This document shows positions 8,600-15,257 of a stretch of DNA of 64,000 bases, in pieces. Both the position numbers and the translations under genes were made by a program. Origin of the DNA: Taibaiella soli (lineage in GTDB: Bacteria; Bacteroidota; Bacteroidia; Chitinophagales; Chitinophagaceae); the NCBI RefSeq assembly GCF_003236175.1, contig NZ_QKTW01000007.1:1-64000 (forward strand). The letters run 5' to 3'. Under the pieces are notes generated by a model. It saw only the letters and a list, made by a program, of their open reading frames with translations, was not told the origin of the DNA and searched no databases. Each line of letters opens with the position of its first letter. The stretch's first letter is position 1.

Positions 8600-9913
8600 A
8601 TGTTACGTTCTTGTTGTTACTTAATTCTGTGCAGCAGCCTGCTGACAATCTCCTGGGCCACCCGGGCCCAGACTATTCAAGATGCAAACGGTGCACCGCT
8701 TAAAACAAAATGGTGCGATGTAGACAGCAGTTATCTGATTGTTGGTACACCTTCAGGTGGTACTTTTTCGGGCTGCGGTGTTTTTCAGCAGAATGGCAAT
8801 TGGTATTTTAATCCGGCAACTGCCACAACCGGTATTACGGTTTTTCCAACACAGTGTTCTCTTATATATACTACAGCCTCTGGTTCGGTAAGTCAGAATA
8901 TGCTGGTCTATAAACCGGTTGTTCCTGATGTAGGTCCTGATCAGATTACCTGCAACAAAGACACATTTAGTCTATCGGTAAAAACACTGTACGCGGGTGC
9001 TTATAATTACGATTGGACGCCTTCCGCCGGACTTTTCTCGCCAACGGCACAAACAACCAAAGGTTCTATAACCACCACTACCACTTATATAGTTTCGGCG
9101 CAGGATGTGAGCAGCGGGTGTATGGGATTTGATACAGTTACCATTGTCAACAGACAGCCGAATCTGCAAATGGTTACGGCTACAGACACCGTTTGTGCAC
9201 GACGTCCGCTACAACTATTGGCGGTCAACCCGGAATCAGGTGCAAGCTATACCTGGCAATTTGAAATGGGCGCTACCGCTACAGGCACAAACGTAACACA
9301 TACTTATGAGGCTGCCGGTAATTATACAATCGTTTTGCAGGCACAGAACGAATATTGTTCTGGCTCGATATCAAAATCTATAACTGTCCAGGATTTTAAA
9401 TTGAAACTCACCGCCAGTGATCCTGGCTTTGATCGTGGTACTTCTGTTACGCTCCAGGCAAATGCATCGGTACCATTTAATGTGAGTGGCTGGAGTCCTG
9501 TCAATTTTTTTCCGAGTCAACACGCCAAACAGCAAACAATTTTTCCCGATACCAGTCATATTTTCACAGTAATCGCTCAGTCTGAATTTGGCTGCATCGA
9601 CACGGCGAATCTGTTTGTTCCGGTCAATCCCGTTGTTTTTGTTCCTTCAGCTTTTAGTCCGAACGGAGATGGAATGAACGATCTGTTTCATTTTAAAAAA
9701 TGGGGCGAACCTGTTCTGATTGAATATTTCGCTGTTTACAATCGCTGGGGACAATGCATGTGGAAACAACAAGGTGGCGAAGCGGAATTTGGCTGGGATG
9801 GCAATTTCAACGGCAAGCCCGCGCCAGTAGATACGTACTACTACATACTGAAGCTCGCTACAAACTACGCACATGCAATCGAGCAAAAAGGCGATGTGAG
9901 TTTGATCCGCTGA
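8600..9913 (+). CDS. PKD-domain protein with T9SS type B (gliding-motility-associated) C-terminal domain
   Basis: A 437-residue exported protein. A signal peptide ends around WATRAQ, and Ig-like/PKD domains follow. The clearest PKD domain is about 205-265, with YTWQFEMG and HTYEAAGNYTIVLQA. The last 90 residues are the type B T9SS domain: FVPSAFSPNGDGMNDLFHF, the YNRWGQCMW core, GWDGNFNGKPAPVDTYYYIL and a closing G-D-V-S-L-I-R. Type B substrates are commonly encoded beside PorP/SprF-like genes, but none is present here. It follows the SBBP gene by 127 nt on the same strand, and a hairpin separates them. The likely role is a surface-bound adhesin-like protein. Confidence 0.9.
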   Translation: MLRSCCYLILCSSLLTISWATRAQTIQDANGAPLKTKWCDVDSSYLIVGTPSGGTFSGCGVFQQNGNWYFNPATATTGITVFPTQCSLIYTTASGSVSQNMLVYKPVVPDVGPDQITCNKDTFSLSVKTLYAGAYNYDWTPSAGLFSPTAQTTKGSITTTTTYIVSAQDVSSGCMGFDTVTIVNRQPNLQMVTATDTVCARRPLQLLAVNPESGASYTWQFEMGATATGTNVTHTYEAAGNYTIVLQAQNEYCSGSISKSITVQDFKLKLTASDPGFDRGTSVTLQANASVPFNVSGWSPVNFFPSQHAKQQTIFPDTSHIFTVIAQSEFGCIDTANLFVPVNPVVFVPSAFSPNGDGMNDLFHFKKWGEPVLIEYFAVYNRWGQCMWKQQGGEAEFGWDGNFNGKPAPVDTYYYILKLATNYAHAIEQKGDVSLIR

Positions 9914-9935
9914 TCGTTGATTTTCTGAAAACTTT

Positions 9936-10262
9936 GTCATCCTGAGCGTAGTTGAAGGAGAAGATGGTCAATGGTCAATCGTGAATGGTCAATCGTGTTT
10001 CGTTGTCATCCCGATGAAAGAGGGATCCCGCGAAATGCGTATCTACATTTTGCGGGACGTCTCCTTAGGTCGAGGACATGGAAAAAACACCCCGCGGCCA
10101 TCCTGAGCGTAGTCGAAAGAGAAGACCGTCAATGGTGAATGGTCAATCGTGTTTCGTTGTCATCCTCGGTAGAGTCGAAGGAGAAGATTGTCAATGGTCA
10201 ATGGTGAATGGTCAACCGTTTTTCGTTGTCATCCTGAGCGGAGTCGAAGGAGACAATCATTT
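9936..10262. repeat. Mosaic of REP-like intergenic repeats
   Basis: This gene-free stretch is built from three short repeat families. Family A (GTCATCCTGAGCG-agtcgaagga) occurs at about 9936-9962, 10097-10125, 10154-10180 and 10228-10255. Family B is an imperfect inverted repeat whose halves read GAGGGATCCCGCG and TTGCGGGACGTCTCC, at about 10004-10082. Family C is a degenerate tandem of GGTCAATGG/GGTGAATGG, at about 9965-10000, 10128-10150 and 10190-10218. Related copies occur at 14405, 12240-12503, 43290-43350 and 63684-64000. Open frames here are artefacts of the repeats. The rest, up to 10362, is AT-rich and shows a short CCTCC-TTT-GGAGG hairpin near 10277. Confidence 0.75.
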
Positions 10263-10362
10263 CGCAGCTTCGCCCTCCTCCTTTGGAGGAATGAGCGGAG
10301 GCTAACGTTCTCTCTTCCATTTACTAACAAAAATTGGGGAGTTTTCTTAAGAGTAGTTATAA

Positions 10363-10380
10363 TTAGACAAATTTGTCTAA
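10363..10380. promoter_or_regulatory. Perfect 18-bp palindrome (candidate operator)
   Basis: The sequence TTAGACAAATTTGTCTAA is a perfect two-fold palindrome that ends 10 nt before the ATG of the HTH protein at 10391. Its size and position fit a dimeric HTH-protein operator, most simply autoregulation by the downstream gene. No other copy was noticed in the window. A TTG inside it (10373) is in frame with the gene but would put the operator inside the coding sequence, so it is less likely to be the start. Confidence 0.5.
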
Positions 10381-10390
10381 ATTCACCCCA

Positions 10391-11452
10391 ATGAAAACCT
10401 ATCTATACGACGAGGAGCAGCGACGCATTTGGGTACAATACAAATACAGCAGAGCTAAAACCGTCAAACAGATATGCCGGGAGGCCGGTATTTCACGAGC
10501 AACACTTTATAACTGGATCAACGAATTTCCTGAAGATGTCGTCGGTAAAGGCGCAGGAATTGAACTGCCTTTTCCTGAAGTGAAGCATGCCAATGAACTG
10601 GTAGAAACATTGCAGGCCGTTCCTGCAGAAATTGAAGGAAGCAGCCGGTACCGGATGTTGCAAAGTGCGCTCGGCGTTGTAGATGGAGACAAGACGATAG
10701 CCCGGAAAATTGTGGCAGTCCTCGTCAAACGTTTTACACTAACCGTGGCACAAGCCTGTGACATAGTAGGCATCGATGAAGAGGTATACGGATATAAACC
10801 GCGTAAACCGGAAGTTGATGATATGGCGGTGTACGAGGCTTTGGTCGGTTTAATTCTTGAAGACCGTACCCGTGGTTTCACCGAATGTTATGAATTGCTC
10901 ATTGCGCGCAAGCCTTCCTGGACGCGTAAACAAATCCGCAGAGTTTATAAGGAACGTCGTGTTTTTCAGCTTCGCAAAAGAGTAAGAAAAGTACGTACCA
11001 GCGAAGATGGGTCTGTTATTCCGGCGGCAACCCGTCTTTATCGTCCGGGCAGCATCTGGACGCTGGGTATTCTTAATGCTACTACACAATCGGGCACTCC
11101 TTTCTGGATTGCTTATATCATAGATACTGACACCACTGAAATGCTCAATGCTTCGGCAGGCTCGGGCAAAGCAGCAGCAACGGATATTGAAGGATTCCTC
11201 ACATTAGCTGCTTCCGAAAACGGACGTCCGCAGAAATTGCGCATTCCGGGCCAGCCGCCATTCAACGATCGCGAGATTACCCGTTGGGCATGGGAACAAA
11301 AAGTAGTATTGCATACGCTTTCCGCCAATAAATCTGAAAATCAGGCGGAATTCGAGAAATGGGATGCGATGGTCAAGTCGCAACTACCGGAGTCGGGCGT
11401 GGAAAATCTCGATAACATCGATGAGTTGATAGAACAGTGGGTGGTACGTTGA
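10391..11452 (+). CDS. Domesticated IS3-type transposase derivative, catalytic triad lost
   Basis: The 353-residue protein has the layout of an IS3 OrfA-OrfB fusion in one frame. It begins with an OrfA-like HTH (about 5-45, TVKQICREAGISRATLYNWI). An OrfB N-terminal region follows (QACDIVGIDEEVYGYKPRK, GFTECYELLI, IRRVYKERRVFQLRKRVRK), then an integrase-like RNase H core. Ungapped alignment with the IS3 catalytic motifs puts Gly226 at the first Asp (WTLG for WxxD), Pro286 at the second (LRIPGQPPF for IRxDNGPEF) and Glu322 at the Glu. The 35 residues between positions two and three match DD(35)E. Two of three catalytic residues are gone although the frame is intact, so it probably binds DNA without transposing. 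No IS ends were found around it. It lies in repeat-rich DNA behind an 18-bp palindrome. Confidence 0.75.
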   Translation: MKTYLYDEEQRRIWVQYKYSRAKTVKQICREAGISRATLYNWINEFPEDVVGKGAGIELPFPEVKHANELVETLQAVPAEIEGSSRYRMLQSALGVVDGDKTIARKIVAVLVKRFTLTVAQACDIVGIDEEVYGYKPRKPEVDDMAVYEALVGLILEDRTRGFTECYELLIARKPSWTRKQIRRVYKERRVFQLRKRVRKVRTSEDGSVIPAATRLYRPGSIWTLGILNATTQSGTPFWIAYIIDTDTTEMLNASAGSGKAAATDIEGFLTLAASENGRPQKLRIPGQPPFNDREITRWAWEQKVVLHTLSANKSENQAEFEKWDAMVKSQLPESGVENLDNIDELIEQWVVR

Positions 11453-11496
11453 TTTCGTTGATTCAACGGATAGTTGAGCGAGTTATTTTGCAACTA

Positions 11497-11726
11497 ATTG
11501 CAGCTTTAAGCAAGGAAAAGCTAGCTCTGAGGTGGAATATTGCAGCTCAAAGCTGAAACAATGGAGCTCAGAGCTGAAACATTGCTGCCTTAAGGTGAAA
11601 AAATGGAGCTCGGAGGAGGAACATTGCTGCTCAGGGCTTGAAAAAGGTAGCCTGAAGCTGAAACATTGCTGCTCTAAGGTGAAAAAAGCTAGCTCAAAGG
11701 TGCAAATTGCAGCTTTAAGCAGGAAA
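11497..11726. repeat. Degenerate 21-bp tandem repeat array (about 11 units)
   Basis: Units of 20-22 bp follow one another without gaps, with starts at 11497, 11519, 11539, 11560, 11581, 11602, 11623, 11644, 11665, 11686 and 11706. Two forms alternate: ATTGCWGCTCAAAGSTGAAA-like and AATGGAGCTCRGAGCTGAA-like, so the true period is about 42 bp. The first and last unit share ATTGCAGCTTTAAGCA. Because 21 is a multiple of 3, both strands remain open (plus 11532-11756, minus 11483-11800) and would encode heptads. There is no start context or family similarity, so I treat the array as non-coding. Confidence 0.8.
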
Positions 11727-11936
11727 AACAATCGAAGAATGAGGAATCTTGCATAATACAGGACTTTGAATTTGCAGGCGATCACCATCATCTGAGACAA
11801 TACTTCGTGAATAGTAGGGTCTTTCCATTGGTGTTGAAGATTGTTGATCGCGTTTGTTTTTCGATACTATTTATAGTAAAAACGAAGATAAAAGTTTTCC
11901 GTTTTCATTTATACTTTGACTCCGCAGGATGACAGT

Positions 11937-12010
11937 GGGGTTATATACTCGCGTTTATCACCCTGACTAATTATATGGTGCCCGCAATCAAAAGGGATGA
12001 CACTTTGATT
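11937..12010. repeat. First copy of a 27-bp direct repeat in REP-like DNA
   Basis: Positions 11941-11967 (TATACTCGCGTTTATCACCC core) recur almost exactly at 12376-12402, and a weaker version lies at about 12323-12345. The surrounding GGATGACA/CATCCT-type words match the REP-like families seen elsewhere. Nothing coding was recognised between 11727 and 12010. Confidence 0.55.
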
Positions 12011-12190
12011 AGCAATAGTCCTTCAAATCTGGCTTCGAGCCATCATTCTCCTACTTTTTTATGCCAAACGGCGAAGCCCTCATGAGCGACCCGAGATGAT
12101 ATGAACGCGAGTAAAAAAGTAGGCAAAAAAGGGCAGTCTAAGCCAGATCACTCCGTGGCTTAGACGGTCGCTCGATTGAGTTTCATTGCT
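12011..12190. repeat. Nested inverted-repeat element (MITE-like or structured RNA)
   Basis: Four pairs of arms can be seen, most of them nested: AGCAAT at 12011 with ATTGCT at 12185, ATCTGGCTT at 12027 with AAGCCAGAT at 12140, CCTACTTTTTT at 12050 with AAAAAAGTAGG at 12113, and a separate 10-bp perfect stem GTCTAAGCCA/TGGCTTAGAC (12136-12145 with 12156-12165). The whole could fold as one long hairpin or switch to the local stem. No open frame of note exists. A short non-autonomous element is one reading and a structured transcript another; no target duplication was visible. Confidence 0.45.
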
Positions 12191-12239
12191 ACTGTGCTGC
12201 CAAACTAAAAGCCTTGAAATTGAACTCAATTTTAAATGT

Positions 12240-12503
12240 GTCATTGGTACGAAGGAAGGATCTCGTGTTATGCGGTGCTCTTATTTTGCGGGATGTCTCC
12301 TTCGTCGACATGACCATTTTGTTATATAATTTCACTCGCGTTTGTAATCCCTCCGTTGTCGAGATGACATTGGGATTATATACTCGCGTTTGTCACCCTG
12401 ACGAAGGAAGGGTCCCGCGTTATGTGGACCGCATGATTTGCAGTTGTAGAAGTAAGTAGTATGCGCTTATGTTTTGGGGGATCCCTCCGTTGTTAGGATG
12501 ACG
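12240..12503. repeat. REP-like repeat cluster
   Basis: Several degenerate copies of the family B inverted repeat lie here: GGAAGGATCTCGTGTTATGC with TTGCGGGATGTCTCCTTCGT (12252-12310), CGAAGGAAGGGTCCCGCG (about 12402-12419) and GGGGGATCCCTCCGTTGT (about 12476-12494). They are joined by TATACTCGCGTTTGTCACCC (12379-12398). The open frame at 12214-12459 is made of these repeats and is not considered a gene. From 12520 to 12600 there is an AT-rich GCTTTTGGCTTTGCG tandem just upstream of the DUF885 gene. Confidence 0.6.
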
Positions 12504-12601
12504 AACGCGAGCAAGTATTAAGCTTTGCGCTTTTGGCTTTGCGCTTTTGGCTTTCCGCTTTTTGTTTTGAATTTTGAATTTTTACTTTTTAATTTTCAAG
12601 A

Positions 12602-14368
12602 ATGAAACAGCTTATAACCATCGTGGCGGCCGGCGCTTTGCTTGCTTCCTGCGGTAATCCTCAAAATACAGGAAAAGTGGAACAACAGGATACACAGTTC
12701 GATGCTTACAAAGAGCATTTTGTCGAAGGGCTCTGGAAGACTTATCCGGGATGGGCCAGCTCACAAGGCTATCATAAATACGACAGTGTATTGGTGATTC
12801 CCGATGCGGCATCAAGAGAGAAAGAGATGGCATTCGCAATTACTAATATTGATTCATTGCGGAAATATGATCTGAAAAGATTGTCAGACAACAACCAGAC
12901 CGATTATCACATGATCGAAAACCAGTTGAAGTCAGCTATTTGGGGCATTGAAGAAGAAAAATCCTTCGAGTGGAATCCGTCTAATTATAATGTCAGCGAG
13001 CGTTTTGCAGAAATGCTAAATGGCAATTATGACTCGCTGGAAAACCGTCTGCGTAATATTTATCTGCGCATGGCAAACATTCCGGCTTATTATGAAGCTG
13101 CTAAAGCGAACATCAAAAATCCAACCGTAGAGCATACAGCATTAGGTGCCGAGCAAAATCTCGGCGGCGTTTCCGTATTTGAAAAGGATCTGGTAGATGC
13201 TGTTGCAAAATCGCATCTCGATGCTGGTGAAAAAGAAAAAATACTGGCGCGTGCCAAGGAATCAGTAGTTGCAATAAAAGCCTATGCCGAGTGGTTGAAA
13301 AAACTCAACAATCCGACGCCACGCAGTTTCCGCCTGGGCAAAGAACTGTACGCGAAGAAATTTGAGTTCGATATTCAATCAGGTTACACCGTAGATCAGG
13401 TGTATGATAAAGCCCTTGCACACAAAAAAGAGTTGCACGAAAAAATGGCTAAAATCGCCACAGACCTGTGGCCTAAGTATATGGGCAATGCCGCTAAACC
13501 AGCCGATACACTGCAGCTGATTCGTCAGGTGATCGATAAAATTTCATTGAAGCATACGACGCCAGACTCATTCCAGGCAACGATCGAAAAACAAATTCCG
13601 GTGCTGATTGATTTCATCAAGAAAAAGGACCTGATCTATATCGATCCGTCAAAACCACTGGTAGTGCGTCGTGAGCCAGAATATATGGCGGGCGTTGCAG
13701 GCGCTTCCATCAATGCGCCTGGTCCGTACGATAAAAATGGTAACACTTACTACAATGTGGGTGGTATGAATGGCTGGCCGAAAGAAAAAGCAGAAAGCTA
13801 TTTGCGTGAGTACAACTATTACACACTGCAAATCCTCAATATTCATGAAGCCATTCCTGGGCACTATACGCAGCTGGTTTATTCGAACCAATCGCCGAGT
13901 ATCATCAAATCTATTTTAGGCAACGGTGCTATGATAGAAGGCTGGGCAGTTTATACGGAGCGCATGATGCTGGAAAACGGCTACGGTGCAGATTCCGGAT
14001 CAAATGAAGCATCGCCTGAAATGTGGTTGATGTACTATAAATGGAATCTCCGCAGTACTTGTAATATGATTCTGGACTACAGTGTGCATACTAAAGAAAT
14101 GACAAAAGAAGCTGCCATGCACTTGCTCGTAGATGAAGCATTTCAGCAACAGGCAGAAGCTGAAGGCAAATGGCGTCGTGTTTCTGTAACGCAGGTGCAG
14201 CTTTGTTCTTACTTCACTGGTTATACAGAAATCTACGACCTGCGTGAAGAACTGAAACAAAAAATGGGCAGCAATTTCAACCTGAAAAAATTCCACGAAA
14301 AATTCCTGAGTTATGGAAGTGCTCCGGTAAAATACATTCGTGAAATGATGCTGCGGGACCTTAAGTAA
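12602..14368 (+). CDS. DUF885-family lipoprotein, probable metallopeptidase
   Basis: A 588-residue lipoprotein with signal peptide and lipobox LLASC (Cys17), so it is anchored in an envelope membrane. The body matches DUF885 proteins, which contain a gluzincin-like zinc site. The visible motif is HEAIPGHYTQ (about residue 415), followed 30 residues later by EGWAVYTERMMLE (about 446), which supplies the second glutamate. Length is typical for the family (550-600). Family members are thought to be peptidases, and the substrate is not known. The gene stands alone: repeat DNA lies upstream and a hairpin with T run lies 70 nt downstream. The ATG at 12602 directly starts the signal peptide. Confidence 0.88.
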   Translation: MKQLITIVAAGALLASCGNPQNTGKVEQQDTQFDAYKEHFVEGLWKTYPGWASSQGYHKYDSVLVIPDAASREKEMAFAITNIDSLRKYDLKRLSDNNQTDYHMIENQLKSAIWGIEEEKSFEWNPSNYNVSERFAEMLNGNYDSLENRLRNIYLRMANIPAYYEAAKANIKNPTVEHTALGAEQNLGGVSVFEKDLVDAVAKSHLDAGEKEKILARAKESVVAIKAYAEWLKKLNNPTPRSFRLGKELYAKKFEFDIQSGYTVDQVYDKALAHKKELHEKMAKIATDLWPKYMGNAAKPADTLQLIRQVIDKISLKHTTPDSFQATIEKQIPVLIDFIKKKDLIYIDPSKPLVVRREPEYMAGVAGASINAPGPYDKNGNTYYNVGGMNGWPKEKAESYLREYNYYTLQILNIHEAIPGHYTQLVYSNQSPSIIKSILGNGAMIEGWAVYTERMMLENGYGADSGSNEASPEMWLMYYKWNLRSTCNMILDYSVHTKEMTKEAAMHLLVDEAFQQQAEAEGKWRRVSVTQVQLCSYFTGYTEIYDLREELKQKMGSNFNLKKFHEKFLSYGSAPVKYIREMMLRDLK

Positions 14369-14404
14369 TTGCTGATTTTCTGATCGCTGATGTCTGATTT
14401 TTTT

Positions 14405-14430
14405 GTCACCCTGAGCGCAGTCGAAGGGGG
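14405..14430. repeat. Family A REP-like repeat copy
   Basis: GTCACCCTGAGCGCAGTCGA followed by AGGGGG repeats the motif seen four times at 9936-10255. It lies just after the DUF885 gene and before the terminator hairpin. Confidence 0.6.
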
Positions 14431-14438
14431 ACTACTCC

Positions 14439-14476
14439 AAACGGTCGGACGACTCCAAGTCGTCTGACCGTTTTTT
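14439..14476 (+). terminator. Strong intrinsic terminator
   Basis: A 15-bp stem (arms 14439-14453 and 14459-14473, one mismatch) with a 5-nt loop is followed by a T run. It ends the DUF885 transcription unit. A second hairpin (14507-14533) has arms of the same sequence in the opposite orientation. Confidence 0.75.
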
Positions 14477-14506
14477 CTTTAAAACTTAGGTAGTCGACCT
14501 TTTTAC

Positions 14507-14533
14507 AGTCAGACGACTCGAGGTCGTCCGACT
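14507..14533. repeat. Second TCAGACGACT/GTCGTCCGACT palindrome
   Basis: The arms AGTCAGACGAC (14507-14517) and GTCGTCCGACT (14523-14533) pair over 11 bp with one mismatch. Read on the minus strand the element matches the core of the terminator at 14439, so the two palindromes form an inverted pair. A short GGCGTTAGCGCC palindrome follows at about 14543. No gene was found in 14369-14692. Confidence 0.55.
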
Positions 14534-14692
14534 ATAAAGAGAGGCGTTAGCGCCTAACAAGCAAGTACTTAGTAGTGTTACCAAAAACAATTTCCAACGA
14601 AATAGGGGTAAAAACAAGGTGAGTTGTCTTTAATCAAATGCCAAGCGTTGAAAGAAGCAGCTATTTTTGATATAAGCTATCCGGCCCGGCTC

Positions 14693-15247
14693 ATGACAAA
14701 TGAAACCATCTACTCGCCAGTTGCGGTGAGCACCAGAGATTTTGAAACCGTTTTTAAATCCCATTTCAAGGGTTTGCACGCGTATGCCTGTACCATTGTG
14801 AAAGATGAAAATGATGCGGAAGACATAGTACAGAATACGTTTTTAAAGCTCTGGAAGAAAAATGAATTGCATAAGCTTGATTCGGTTGCTGCTTATCTGT
14901 ACAAAGCTGTTTACAACGAATGTCTGAACTTTCTGAAGCATCAGAAAGTGAAACAGGCTTACCAAAACTTTGCGAAGAATCGTATGGAACAGAATGACAG
15001 TGCCGCGTACCGGGCGAATCTCAAAGAACTGCAGCAACGGCTGGATAAGGCTATCAATGAATTGCCGCAACAATGTCGCACGATCTTTCAGATGAGTCGT
15101 TTTGAAGAACTGAAGTATATGGAAATAGCGACGCGGTTGGGGCTTTCTGCGAAGACAGTGGAAAACCAGATGGGCAAAGCATTGAAATTGCTGCGTGTGA
15201 AGCTGGTAGATTTTTTACCTGTATTGTTGATTTTGCTGACCCTCTAA
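14693..15247 (+). CDS. ECF RNA polymerase sigma factor
   Basis: This 184-residue ECF sigma factor belongs to the Bacteroidota type paired with FecR. Region 2 (about 20-85) carries HAYACTIVKDENDAEDIVQN and TFLKLWKK. Region 4 (about 120-170) has LPQQCRTIFQMSRFEELKY and IATRLGLSAKTVENQMGKAL. The frame opens at a TTG at 14624, but ATG 14693 (MTNETIY) gives the usual N-terminus. The tail is strongly hydrophobic (DFLPVLLILLTL), as often seen in this group. FecR starts 10 nt downstream, so co-transcription is very likely. Activity should be controlled by the adjacent anti-sigma factor and the STN protein. Confidence 0.93.
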   Translation: MTNETIYSPVAVSTRDFETVFKSHFKGLHAYACTIVKDENDAEDIVQNTFLKLWKKNELHKLDSVAAYLYKAVYNECLNFLKHQKVKQAYQNFAKNRMEQNDSAAYRANLKELQQRLDKAINELPQQCRTIFQMSRFEELKYMEIATRLGLSAKTVENQMGKALKLLRVKLVDFLPVLLILLTL

Positions 15248-15257
15248 AACTGAACCT

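Noticed and set aside
10078-10394. Open frames of 68-75 codons between 10078 and 10394
   Set aside because: They consist of translated REP-like repeats and overlap the 18-bp palindrome; the reading GHPERSR is a known translation product of such repeats, not a protein family.
10391-11452. Active IS3 element
   Set aside because: Two of three catalytic residues are missing, OrfA and OrfB are in one frame, and no terminal inverted repeats or target duplication were seen.
11497-11726. CRISPR-like reading of the tandem repeats
   Set aside because: There are no unique spacers, the repeats abut each other, and no cas gene is present.
11483-11800. Open frames on both strands over the 21-bp repeats (plus 11532-11756, minus 11483-11800)
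   Set aside because: They are open only because the repeat period is a multiple of three. Composition is extreme (Cys/Ser/Lys or Phe/Ser/Gln), no start context is present, and similar spurious heptad frames occur over repeats in many genomes.
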